From Candidatus Aminicenantota bacterium (lineage in GTDB: Bacteria > Acidobacteriota > Aminicenantia > UBA2199), in assembly GCA_023136725.1 (NCBI GenBank), contig JAGLQR010000001.1, positions 1 through 31,449 of the forward strand: a stretch of DNA of 31,449 bases, in the 5' to 3' direction. Position numbers and translations under genes: made by a program. A model generated the notes under the pieces. The model did no database searches. It was not told the DNA's origin and saw nothing but the letters and a program-made list of their open reading frames with translations. Of the stretch, positions 25,123 through 31,449 are shown in pieces (positions within the stretch are counted from its first letter, which is position 1; each line of letters starts with the position of its first letter).

Positions 25123-25176
25123 TATTATTATCAGGAACATTTTTTATTTTCAGACGTAGAACTATTAGAGGGAAAA

Positions 25177-25599
25177 ATGAAAAAATTATATAAAAGCAGG
25201 GAAAATAAGGTTATTGACGGAGTTTGCGGCGGTATAGCAGAATATTTTGATGTAGATCCGGTTTTAATAAGAATAATCTTTGTTCTTTTTTTCTTCTTTG
25301 GCGGATCAGCAATTCTTGCCTACATTATCGGGATCGTTATCATGCCGGCAAAACCTTCAGTTAGTAAAGTGGGGCTTGAATCCAAGAAAAATGACACTGC
25401 ATCTGCACCATCAAACAAGAACACATTATTAATAGGATTTATATTTATTGTTATCGGAGTTTTTTTCCTTATGGGGAATATTCCGTTCTTTAATATTTAT
25501 TACTATTGGATAAAAAGTCATTTCTGGGATATCCTTCTGCCCTCAATTCTTATTCTGATCGGTCTTTCGATCGTAATAAAGAGTTCAACAGAAAAATAG
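25177..25599 (+). CDS. PspC-domain membrane protein
   Basis: A 140-aa inner-membrane protein. The N-terminal PspC domain (KSRENKVIDGVCGGIAEYFDVDPVLIR, residues about 6-31, written here by key blocks CGGIAEYF and DPVLIR) is followed by a membrane segment at about 32-58. A charged linker (about 60-88) and a C-terminal two-helix LiaF/DUF5668-like membrane region (about 89-135) complete it. PspC proteins take part in phage-shock or envelope-stress responses, where they control PspA or act as toxins or sensors; PspA is not nearby. AGAGGG lies before the ATG. The gene stands alone, convergent with the transglycosylase gene after a 9-nt gap. Confidence 0.88.
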   Translation: MKKLYKSRENKVIDGVCGGIAEYFDVDPVLIRIIFVLFFFFGGSAILAYIIGIVIMPAKPSVSKVGLESKKNDTASAPSNKNTLLIGFIFIVIGVFFLMGNIPFFNIYYYWIKSHFWDILLPSILILIGLSIVIKSSTEK

Positions 25600-25608
25600 A
25601 TCAGAACT

Positions 25609-26202
25609 TCAGATCTTTGAAAATACTGTTGAAATAACCTTGTATTTATAGGCTTCGTTATTGTAAAGATACCCGTTGTTATAAAGGTGAAGTGCTCTCA
25701 TTAAATCGCCTTTAGCAACCTTGAGATATCTCTTTAAAATTTGAATTCCGATGTCAATGTTGTAATCAATTTCAAATATTTTTTCAGAATCGATCTCAAA
25801 CTCATTTTTCCATACTTTATAATTTATCTGCATGAGTCCGTAAGCACCGGCTGATGAAACGGCAAACCTTTTGAAGTTACTTTCAATTTCGATCAGTCCC
25901 ATTATCAGATTAGGATCTACATCATATTCCAGGCTCTTCCGGAACACAACTTCGGTAATCTTTGCAAATGAAGGATATTTCTTTTTCAAAACTTCAGCTT
26001 TATACTTTAATTGAGGAATTAAAACCAAATCATTCTTTGCATTCTTCAATTCCAGTTCCATCTTGTTGATTTTCTGGTTTAAAACAATGATCTCAGATTT
26101 CTTCTCATTATTCTGTTTTGAAAGAAATACAACAGTAAGAAATAAAACCATTACATAAAAAATCCAGAATATATTTGTCAAATAGACTTTTTTTCTAAAC
26201 AT
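25609..26202 (-). CDS. Membrane-anchored lytic transglycosylase (SLT domain)
   Basis: A peptidoglycan-cutting enzyme of the Slt/MltC-like lysozyme fold, 197 aa. It has an N-terminal anchor (about 7-28), a coiled-coil-like linker (about 30-70) and a transglycosylase domain at about 80-190. Motifs seen are the catalytic Glu in LIEIESNF, SSAGAYGLMQI, NIDIGIQILKRYL and ALHLYNNG. The ATG at 26202 is preceded by a strong GGTGGAG; the frame is open to a GTG at 26244, but that lies in the promoter region. A near-perfect promoter with a palindrome over it lies upstream, so regulation by a repressor is likely. Confidence 0.9.
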   Translation of the reverse strand: MFRKKVYLTNIFWIFYVMVLFLTVVFLSKQNNEKKSEIIVLNQKINKMELELKNAKNDLVLIPQLKYKAEVLKKKYPSFAKITEVVFRKSLEYDVDPNLIMGLIEIESNFKRFAVSSAGAYGLMQINYKVWKNEFEIDSEKIFEIDYNIDIGIQILKRYLKVAKGDLMRALHLYNNGYLYNNEAYKYKVISTVFSKI

Positions 26203-26219
26203 TTCTCCACCCCTATGGA

Positions 26220-26246
26220 TAGTGTCATGATAGCATAAAGACACTA
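26220..26246. repeat. Inverted repeat TAGTGTC-N13-GACACTA over the transglycosylase promoter
   Basis: Seven-bp perfect arms at 26220-26226 and 26240-26246 flank the -10 box (26227-26232) of the minus-strand promoter and reach its expected start site. This is a typical place for a repressor operator. The regulator is unknown. Confidence 0.42.
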
Positions 26247-26255
26247 GGTTGTCAA
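26227..26255 (-). promoter_or_regulatory. Strong promoter of the lytic transglycosylase gene
   Basis: A perfect TTGACA (26250-26255), a 17-bp spacer, then TATCAT (26227-26232) with a TGC extension. Expected start is near 26220, giving an 18-nt leader with GGTGGAG before the ATG at 26202. Confidence 0.78.
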
Positions 26256-26277
26256 CATTTTTTTCCTTTTTTATAAT
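26249..26277 (+). promoter_or_regulatory. Distal purH promoter sharing its -35 with the divergent promoter
   Basis: TTGTCA (26249-26254), a 17-bp spacer, then a perfect TATAAT (26272-26277). Its -35 overlaps the TTGACA of the opposite promoter by five bases, because TTGTCAA reads as TTGACAA on the other strand. It would give purH a leader of about 83 nt. Confidence 0.55.
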
Positions 26278-26313
26278 AAATTTAATTTCTGTTTAAATTA
26301 AATAAATACAGGA

Positions 26314-26342
26314 TTGATTTTACATACGATTGACTATAAAAT
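26314..26342 (+). promoter_or_regulatory. Candidate proximal purH promoter
   Basis: TTGATT (26314-26319), a 17-bp spacer, then TAAAAT (26337-26342), 24 nt before the purH ATG. Weaker than the distal promoter. Confidence 0.4.
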
Positions 26343-26366
26343 AAAAATTCACCTCGAAGGAGAAAT

Positions 26367-27896
26367 ATGGGAAACTCAGAAAAACGAGCATTAATAAGTG
26401 TGTATTATAAAGACGGAATAGAAAATATCGGAAAAGCTCTTCATGAAAACGGCTGGGAAATAATATCAACCGGAGGAACTGCATTGTTTCTTGAGGAGAA
26501 CTCGATCCCTGTCACCAGAGTTTCTGATATCACCGGTTTTCCCGAGATCCTCGGAGGAAGAGTGAAAACATTGCACCCTAAGATTTTCGGCCCGATCCTG
26601 GCTCGGAAAAGTGAAGAACATCTCAAAGAACTGGAACAATTTTCTCTTTCAAAGATCGATCTGGTCATTGTAAACTTCTACCCTTTTGAAGAATTCCTTA
26701 AAAAAGATTCAAATCTTGAAACTATGATAGAAAAAATTGATATAGGCGGGCCAACTATGGTTAGAGCAGCTGCAAAAAACTATATGGATACGATAGTTAT
26801 TGTAAAAGAGAGTGATTATAACCTCGTTGAAGAAAAAGTGATTCCGGGTACTATTTCTTCTTCAGTCAGAAAAGAACTTTCATCAAAAGCTTTTTCATAT
26901 ACTTCATATTATGATTCACTTGTAGCAAACTATCTAAATGATGGAGCCGGTTTTGAAAATGATTTTCTCAATATAGCAGGAAAAAAATTCTTCTCTCTAA
27001 GATATGGTGAGAACCCTCACCAGAGAGGTGCCATCTTTATCACAGACAGTGATTCTCCCATAAAGAACCTTCATCAACTTCAGGGGAAACAGCTGTCATA
27101 TAACAATGTTCTGGATCTATCTGTTGTTTATGACATGATAAATCAATTCCAGGAAGAGAAAGATCATTTCTGTGTGGTAGTTAAACATCAAAATCCCTGT
27201 GGTGCTGCACTTCATTCCAGTCAAAGCAAAGCATTTGAAAATGCTCTTTCCGGGGATCCTGTATCTGCATTCGGAGGAATTATCGGATTTAATCACAAAG
27301 TTGATAAGTCAAGTGCTGAAAAAATGTCAAAAATATTTCTGGAAGTAATAATTGCTCCCGAATTTTCATTAGAATCGATCGATATTCTAAAAAAGAAAAA
27401 GAATCTCCGGCTAATTGAACTGAAACCAGGTTATTTGGAAAAGAATCATATTAAATCGATACAGGGAGGATTCATTATTCAGGAAAAAGATAATTTAAAT
27501 AAAAGCCAATCAGATTTCGATCTGAAAACCACACATGAATTAACTGAGAATGAGAAACAGGATGTTTCGTTCGGTTGGAAGATAATCAAATATATAAAAT
27601 CCAATGCTATCCTGATTGTAAAGGATCAGAAAATACTTGGAGTCGGTGCGGGACAAATGAGCAGAATAGATTCAGTTAATATTGCCATTAATAAATCAGG
27701 AAGCTCTGTAAAAGGGTCTATACTTTTATCCGATGCATTTTTCCCGTTTAGTGATTCGATTGAAACTGCCTCTGATGCAGGAATTAGTGTAGTTGTTGAA
27801 CCGGGAGGATCTGTCAGAGATGATGAGGTAATCAAAGCAGCTGACACATTTGGAATTTCACTTCTTTTTACAGGAGTTCGTCACTTCTTCCATTGA
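26367..27896 (+). CDS. purH: Bifunctional AICAR formyltransferase / IMP cyclohydrolase
   Basis: PurH carries out the last two steps of de novo purine synthesis: formyl transfer from 10-formyltetrahydrofolate to AICAR, then ring closure to IMP. The 509-aa product has the IMP cyclohydrolase domain first (about 1-190: ALISVYYKDG, STGGTALFLEE, GRVKTLHPKIFG, IDIGGPTMVRAAAKN). The formyltransferase domain follows (about 195-509: LRYGENPHQRGA, the catalytic KHQNPCGA, DPVSAFGGIIGFN, GVGAGQMSRIDS, SDAFFPFSD, GISLLFTGVRHFFH). Length and motifs are complete. GAAGGAG precedes the ATG. No other pur gene is close; it is a single-gene unit, convergent with maf after a 9-nt gap. Confidence 0.97.
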   Translation: MGNSEKRALISVYYKDGIENIGKALHENGWEIISTGGTALFLEENSIPVTRVSDITGFPEILGGRVKTLHPKIFGPILARKSEEHLKELEQFSLSKIDLVIVNFYPFEEFLKKDSNLETMIEKIDIGGPTMVRAAAKNYMDTIVIVKESDYNLVEEKVIPGTISSSVRKELSSKAFSYTSYYDSLVANYLNDGAGFENDFLNIAGKKFFSLRYGENPHQRGAIFITDSDSPIKNLHQLQGKQLSYNNVLDLSVVYDMINQFQEEKDHFCVVVKHQNPCGAALHSSQSKAFENALSGDPVSAFGGIIGFNHKVDKSSAEKMSKIFLEVIIAPEFSLESIDILKKKKNLRLIELKPGYLEKNHIKSIQGGFIIQEKDNLNKSQSDFDLKTTHELTENEKQDVSFGWKIIKYIKSNAILIVKDQKILGVGAGQMSRIDSVNIAINKSGSSVKGSILLSDAFFPFSDSIETASDAGISVVVEPGGSVRDDEVIKAADTFGISLLFTGVRHFFH

Positions 27897-27905
27897 TATT
27901 TTTCT

Positions 27906-28493
27906 TTATAGATCCTCTAAGGAAATATCCAGAATTTTTATCATTGAATAAAAAAGATTCAGAGGAAATCCCATCACATTGAAATAGCAACCACTAATTT
28001 TCTCAACAAATATAGAAGCTTTCCCCTGAATTGCATAGGCACCTGCTTTATCCATATAGGACTCATTGTCAAGGTATTTATTTATCTCAATGCCGGTGAT
28101 ATTTGAAAATTTCACTTCTGTTACAGAGTTCTTAATAATTTCTTTATCTTTATATAAAAGGGATACTCCGGTAATTACCTTGTGAATTTTCCCTGAGAGA
28201 AATTCCAACATTCTGAACGCATCTTCTCTTCCTGAAGGTTTTCCGATCATCCTGTTTTCAATAAGGACAATAGTATCCGCACTGATTATAAGATTATCAG
28301 AATAATTATTCTTCCTGATATATTTCCCCTTTTCGACAGCTATTCGTGACACAAAACTCTCAGGATCTTCACCGGATAAGATCTCTTCTTTGACTTGTGG
28401 GTTATGTACTTCAGGCTTAATATTTATTAAATTCAGAAGTTCAAGTCTTCTCGGAGACGAGGATGCAAGAATTGTATTTATTTTCACTTTCAT
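27906..28493 (-). CDS. maf: Maf-family nucleotide pyrophosphatase
   Basis: Maf proteins hydrolyse non-canonical or canonical nucleoside triphosphates (dTTP/UTP or 7-methyl-GTP) to monophosphates, probably to prevent misincorporation or to check division. The 195-aa product has ILASSSPRRLELL at the N-terminus, the central SADTIVLIENRMIGKP, and the late YAIQGKASIFVEKISGCYFN plus MGFPL, all typical. The DKAGAYAIQG segment suits the YhdE-like dTTP/UTP subgroup, with modest confidence. It follows the response-regulator gene by 18 nt on the same strand. There is no Shine-Dalgarno; an extended -10 (TGTTATAAT) lies 9 nt before the ATG, so it may also have its own leaderless transcript. Confidence 0.92.
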   Translation of the reverse strand: MKVKINTILASSSPRRLELLNLINIKPEVHNPQVKEEILSGEDPESFVSRIAVEKGKYIRKNNYSDNLIISADTIVLIENRMIGKPSGREDAFRMLEFLSGKIHKVITGVSLLYKDKEIIKNSVTEVKFSNITGIEINKYLDNESYMDKAGAYAIQGKASIFVEKISGCYFNVMGFPLNLFYSMIKILDISLEDL

Positions 28494-28502
28494 TAGGTTA
28501 GT

Positions 28503-28511
28503 ATTATAACA
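28503..28511 (-). promoter_or_regulatory. Candidate extended -10 promoter directly before maf
   Basis: TGTTATAAT on the minus strand between the response-regulator stop and the maf ATG. No -35 is apparent, which extended -10 promoters can tolerate. Only 9 nt separate it from the ATG. Confidence 0.4.
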
Positions 28512-29909
28512 CTACCTGATCTTGAGGCTATACTTATCGATCAGATATCTTAATGATCTGTAACTCAGCATAAGCATATCCGCTGTTTTTTTAAGGTTAA
28601 ATTCTTTTAATGACAAAGCTTTAAGAAGTATCTCTTTGCTAACGCTATCAATATATTCATTAAAATCAAATTTTTCATTTACCAATAGTTTATCAAATGC
28701 AAGCCCGGTATTAGTCTCGGTTATTTCGCTGAAAGTGTCATCCACCGGAACTGAGCTGATGGTAATATAATTGCTCTTTTCAAGAGTCATTGCTCTTTCA
28801 ATAAAATTACTGAGTTCTCTTATATTCCCGGGCCATGAATAATTCTCAAAAAAAAGAAGTGCGGATTTCTCTACTCCTTTTATTTCCTTAGAGAATTTTT
28901 TATTGTACATTTCAATAAAATGATTTAAAAGAAGTAGAATATCTTCTCTCCTTTCTCTTAACGGAGGCAGAATAATAGGAATAACATTTAAGCGATAATA
29001 CAGATCAGACCTGAAAGTACCATCTTCAATACTATCCTTTAAATTTTTATTTGTTGCAGAAATTATCCGGCTGTTTATACTTATCTCCTCATTACTACCT
29101 ATAGGTTTTATCTTTTTTTCCTGGATTGCCCTCAAGAGCTTAACCTGCATCTGAAGTGACATGTCCCCTATTTCATCAAGAAAAAGTGTCCCGTTATCTG
29201 CTTCCTCAAATAATCCTTTTTTATCGGCATAAGCATCTGTAAAAGACCCTTTCTTATGTCCGAAAAGTTCACTCTCAAGAAGAGTCTCAGGAAGTGCACT
29301 GCAATTTATTGAAATAAACTTCTCCTTTGCTCTACAGCTTTTATTATGAATTGCCTTTGCAATAAGTTCCTTCCCGGTGCCACTCTCCCCGCTGATCAAG
29401 ACGGTAGAATCATTCTCTGACATACTTTCGATCAGTACGAAAATTTCCAGCATATGCTTACTTTTGCCTATTATCTTTTCATACTCCGTCCAGGAACCTA
29501 TTTTGGATTTTAGTTCAATATTTTCCTCTTCAATTTTTTTCCTGTATATTGCCTTTTCGATAACCACCTTCAATTCATCGATATTGAATGGTTTTGTAAT
29601 ATATTGTTCCGCTCCGATCTTCATTGCTTCTATTGCGTCATTTGTAGAAGCATGACCTGTTATCATAATTACAGGTATCTTTTCATCTTTCTTTTTTATT
29701 ATATTGAGTAATTCTATCCCATCCATATCAGGCATCTTTATATCAGAAATAACAAGATTAATTTTATTCTTTTTTAAATGTATGAGAGCTTTTTTACCAT
29801 CTTCAGCAGTCAGGACATTGTAATTTTCATCTTTAAGAACAATTGAAAGCATATCTCTAATGCTTTCATCATCATCAACTATCAGTACATTCAGCCCGTT
29901 TTGAACCAT
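28512..29909 (-). CDS. NtrC/PilR-type sigma-54-dependent response regulator with altered GAFTGA loop
   Basis: A 465-aa regulator activated by the kinase encoded just upstream. The receiver domain (about 5-120) has phosphoacceptor Asp56 (SDIKMPDMDG), the acidic cluster DDD at 12-14 and Lys106. The AAA+ domain (about 143-375) has Walker A GESGTGKE (174-181), Walker B TLFLDE (231-236), sensor I SATNKN and arginine residues 290 and 296 (FRSDLYYR). The C-terminal Fis-type helix-turn-helix is at about 425-465. The loop that touches sigma-54, normally GAFTGA, reads GSFTDA (211-216). GAGGTGAT precedes the ATG, and the start overlaps the kinase gene by 19 nt. It resembles PilR, but no pilin gene is in the window. 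Confidence 0.92.
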   Translation of the reverse strand: MVQNGLNVLIVDDDESIRDMLSIVLKDENYNVLTAEDGKKALIHLKKNKINLVISDIKMPDMDGIELLNIIKKKDEKIPVIMITGHASTNDAIEAMKIGAEQYITKPFNIDELKVVIEKAIYRKKIEEENIELKSKIGSWTEYEKIIGKSKHMLEIFVLIESMSENDSTVLISGESGTGKELIAKAIHNKSCRAKEKFISINCSALPETLLESELFGHKKGSFTDAYADKKGLFEEADNGTLFLDEIGDMSLQMQVKLLRAIQEKKIKPIGSNEEISINSRIISATNKNLKDSIEDGTFRSDLYYRLNVIPIILPPLRERREDILLLLNHFIEMYNKKFSKEIKGVEKSALLFFENYSWPGNIRELSNFIERAMTLEKSNYITISSVPVDDTFSEITETNTGLAFDKLLVNEKFDFNEYIDSVSKEILLKALSLKEFNLKKTADMLMLSYRSLRYLIDKYSLKIR

Positions 29910-31449
29910 ATCATCACCTCAGTTCCTTTTTTTTGCTCACTATTGATCCTTATTTTAAACCCATGTTCATCCAATACCCTCTTTACGATGGCCATTCCCA
30001 GTCCGATTCCTGAAGTAAATTTAGAGAAGAAAGGGATAAATACTTTCGATAACTCCTCACTCTTCATCCCAGCTCCATTATCTGCAACAGACATAACTAT
30101 AACACCATTTTCTTTAAAAATATTAATCTCAATGATGCCATTACCATTGAAGGATTTTATACTATTGTTCACAATATTCCATATAACCTGATTAATTTTC
30201 TTTTTATCAGCAATAATTTTATTGCCTTTGCCATACCTCTTCCTGAAATGGATATCTCTGCTATTTAATAATGCAATCTCAATAATTTCATCGATAACTA
30301 ATGCCAGATCAAAATTCTCTTTATTTAAAGGAGAGGTTTTGCTGAATTGCAGAAACTCTTCAATTGAATCAGAAAGTCTAGCTGATTCTTTTACTACGAT
30401 ACCCATAAGATTTCTGGATTCTTCTTTAAGAGAGAGATCTTTCTGAAGATATTGAATAGATCCTGATATTGACGCTAGCGGGTTCCTTATCTCATGGGCA
30501 AGGCCAGCTGACATTTCTCCTATCAGGGCAAAATGTTCCTTCTGCTTTAACACTTCCTCGATCTGTCTCTTTGTTGTCAGATCTGACACAAGGAGCACAA
30601 AAACTTCCCTGAATGCATATATATCCTTTATTATTGAGATAGTGATCTCAAGGATACTATCTTTTCTCTTTAATTCAATAATATGCCTGTTGTGGGATTT
30701 TATAATATTCTCCCGTAATTCTGATATTGATTTTGTCCTTATGATCTTTAATATATTAGAATTATCTCTTAGATTGAAAATAACTTTAGCTTTCTCGTTA
30801 TATGATATTATTTTCCCTTCAGAATTACTAACTATAAGTCCATCCACCATTCTTTCAAGAACCATATTGTTTACAAGTATCAGATCTTTCAAGTTTTCCC
30901 TGACACTCCTTAACTCATTCCCCTTTCTTTTTAAACTTTCAAAATAGTAGGAAGAAATAAATGCAAAAAATGCAAAAGCAATAAAACTTACAATAAGGTT
31001 ATATACAAAATCTTCATTTGTAATTTCAAAATCGAATGGCCCCGGGAAAGAGTTTATAACCCTCATGTACATCAGATCCGAGATCAAACCGAATATAATA
31101 TATGAAAGGGCAGCAGTATAAACAGTATCACGTCTGGATAGAAATATTGCTGATATTAATATTGGGAGAAAATACAAAAAATAAAATGGACTTGATACAC
31201 CTCCCGAAAAATAAACCAAACCGGTTATTATAATTATATCGGTAAATATCTGTAAGTATATCGAAAATCTTGTGCTTTTCCTGTTTGAGATTGAAAAAAG
31301 TAATAAACTGACTATTATTGAGATAATAATAAAAACAAGAATAGGAATTATAGGAAAAGATATCTGAAACAGGAGGGATAGAACTGCAATAATCAGGAAA
31401 ACAAAAAGTATAGTAATACGTATTGAATTTATAAGTAAAAAACGCCGTT
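29891..31449 (-). CDS. PilS/NtrB-type sensor histidine kinase (5' end outside window)
   Basis: The frame stays open to the end of the window, so the start lies beyond; 518 residues are visible. The N-terminal half is a block of about six hydrophobic membrane segments (visible residues 8-175) with the PilS-like stretch LVYFSGGVSSPFYFLYFLP. A PAS-like sensor domain follows at about 205-300. The dimerisation/phosphoacceptor helix has His in AHEIRNPLASISGS (about 30,480-30,510). The ATPase domain shows the N box (NQVIWNIVNNSIKSF), G1 (VADNGAGM) and G2 (GIGLGMAIVKRVL). It should phosphorylate the response regulator whose gene overlaps its 3' end. A possible start at 31219 is a TTG inside the membrane domain and is rejected. 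Confidence 0.92.
   Translation of the reverse strand, partial: RRFLLINSIRITILFVFLIIAVLSLLFQISFPIIPILVFIIISIIVSLLLFSISNRKSTRFSIYLQIFTDIIIITGLVYFSGGVSSPFYFLYFLPILISAIFLSRRDTVYTAALSYIIFGLISDLMYMRVINSFPGPFDFEITNEDFVYNLIVSFIAFAFFAFISSYYFESLKRKGNELRSVRENLKDLILVNNMVLERMVDGLIVSNSEGKIISYNEKAKVIFNLRDNSNILKIIRTKSISELRENIIKSHNRHIIELKRKDSILEITISIIKDIYAFREVFVLLVSDLTTKRQIEEVLKQKEHFALIGEMSAGLAHEIRNPLASISGSIQYLQKDLSLKEESRNLMGIVVKESARLSDSIEEFLQFSKTSPLNKENFDLALVIDEIIEIALLNSRDIHFRKRYGKGNKIIADKKKINQVIWNIVNNSIKSFNGNGIIEINIFKENGVIVMSVADNGAGMKSEELSKVFIPFFSKFTSGIGLGMAIVKRVLDEHGFKIRINSEQKKGTEVMIWFKTG

Noticed and set aside
25598..25616. AGATC/GATCT inverted repeat between pspC and the transglycosylase as a terminator
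   Set aside because: Arms are about 5-6 bp with a long loop and no T-run; too weak to support.
26202..26244. Transglycosylase start at GTG 26244
   Set aside because: This extension covers the -10 box and the predicted transcription start; the ATG at 26202 has a strong GGTGGAG.
29891..31219. Histidine kinase starting at 31219
   Set aside because: That codon is a TTG within a run of membrane segments, and the frame continues without a stop to 31449. The PilS-like domain needs the upstream part.
1..31449. Mobile elements, prophage, CRISPR array, defence island or recent gene transfer
   Set aside because: I saw no transposase, integrase, direct-repeat array or terminal repeats, and codon and base use look even throughout by eye. 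Most genes are core functions.

Overview
The window is a gene-dense, AT-rich stretch of a chromosome from a diderm (Gram-negative) bacterium. A TonB-dependent outer-membrane receptor, FtsEX, lipoproteins and a predicted secreted peptidase show the double envelope. A two-cluster ferredoxin-like DUF362 protein and citrate lyase suggest anaerobic or fermentative metabolism. The gene content mixes Gram-negative traits with blocks familiar from Firmicutes: holB-ricT, phoH-pgpH-ybeY, KtrAB and a c-di-AMP phosphodiesterase. This fits an uncultured FCB-type or similar candidate phylum (Cloacimonadota or Delongbacteria style), but the phylum cannot be fixed from this window. I see no insertion sequence, phage gene, CRISPR array or rRNA.

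Layout: 1-1489 (+) ftsE (5' end cut by the window) and ftsX. 1511-3233 (-) holB-ricT. 3391-7563 (+) hslV-hslU-lipoprotein (LptM-like N-terminus plus FN3 domains)-DUF362 iron-sulfur protein. 7564-12591 (-) a nucleoside-phosphorylase-like protein, a D-2-hydroxyacid dehydrogenase and a 1128-residue M1/M28/PDZ peptidase. 12673-15230 (+) lepB-ktrB-ktrA. 15240-18615 (-) a small membrane protein, a fused CitD-CitE and CitF. 18783-23203 (+) phoH-pgpH-ybeY-DUF72. 23195-25081 (-) a TonB-dependent receptor and tRNA-Pro(CGG). 25177-25599 (+) a PspC protein. 25609-26202 (-) a lytic transglycosylase. 26367-27896 (+) purH. 27906-31449 (-) a PilS/PilR-type two-component pair (kinase cut by the window end) and maf.

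How genes may work together: FtsEX, the transglycosylase, LepB and the proteases serve envelope growth and protein export or turnover. KtrAB imports potassium, and PgpH would degrade c-di-AMP, a known ligand of KtrA C-terminal domains, so the two may be linked. CitDE and CitF together supply all three citrate lyase functions, but the genes that build and attach the prosthetic group are not here.

Regulatory reading: several start codons without a Shine-Dalgarno sequence lie only 6-12 nt after a good -10 box (hslV, lepB, the nucleosidase-like gene, the TonB receptor, maf), which predicts leaderless or nearly leaderless mRNAs. Genes with strong Shine-Dalgarno sequences (purH, citDE, the transglycosylase) have longer leaders or lie inside operons. 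All six convergent junctions are too tight to hold an intrinsic terminator. No stretch over 300 bases lacks a gene.
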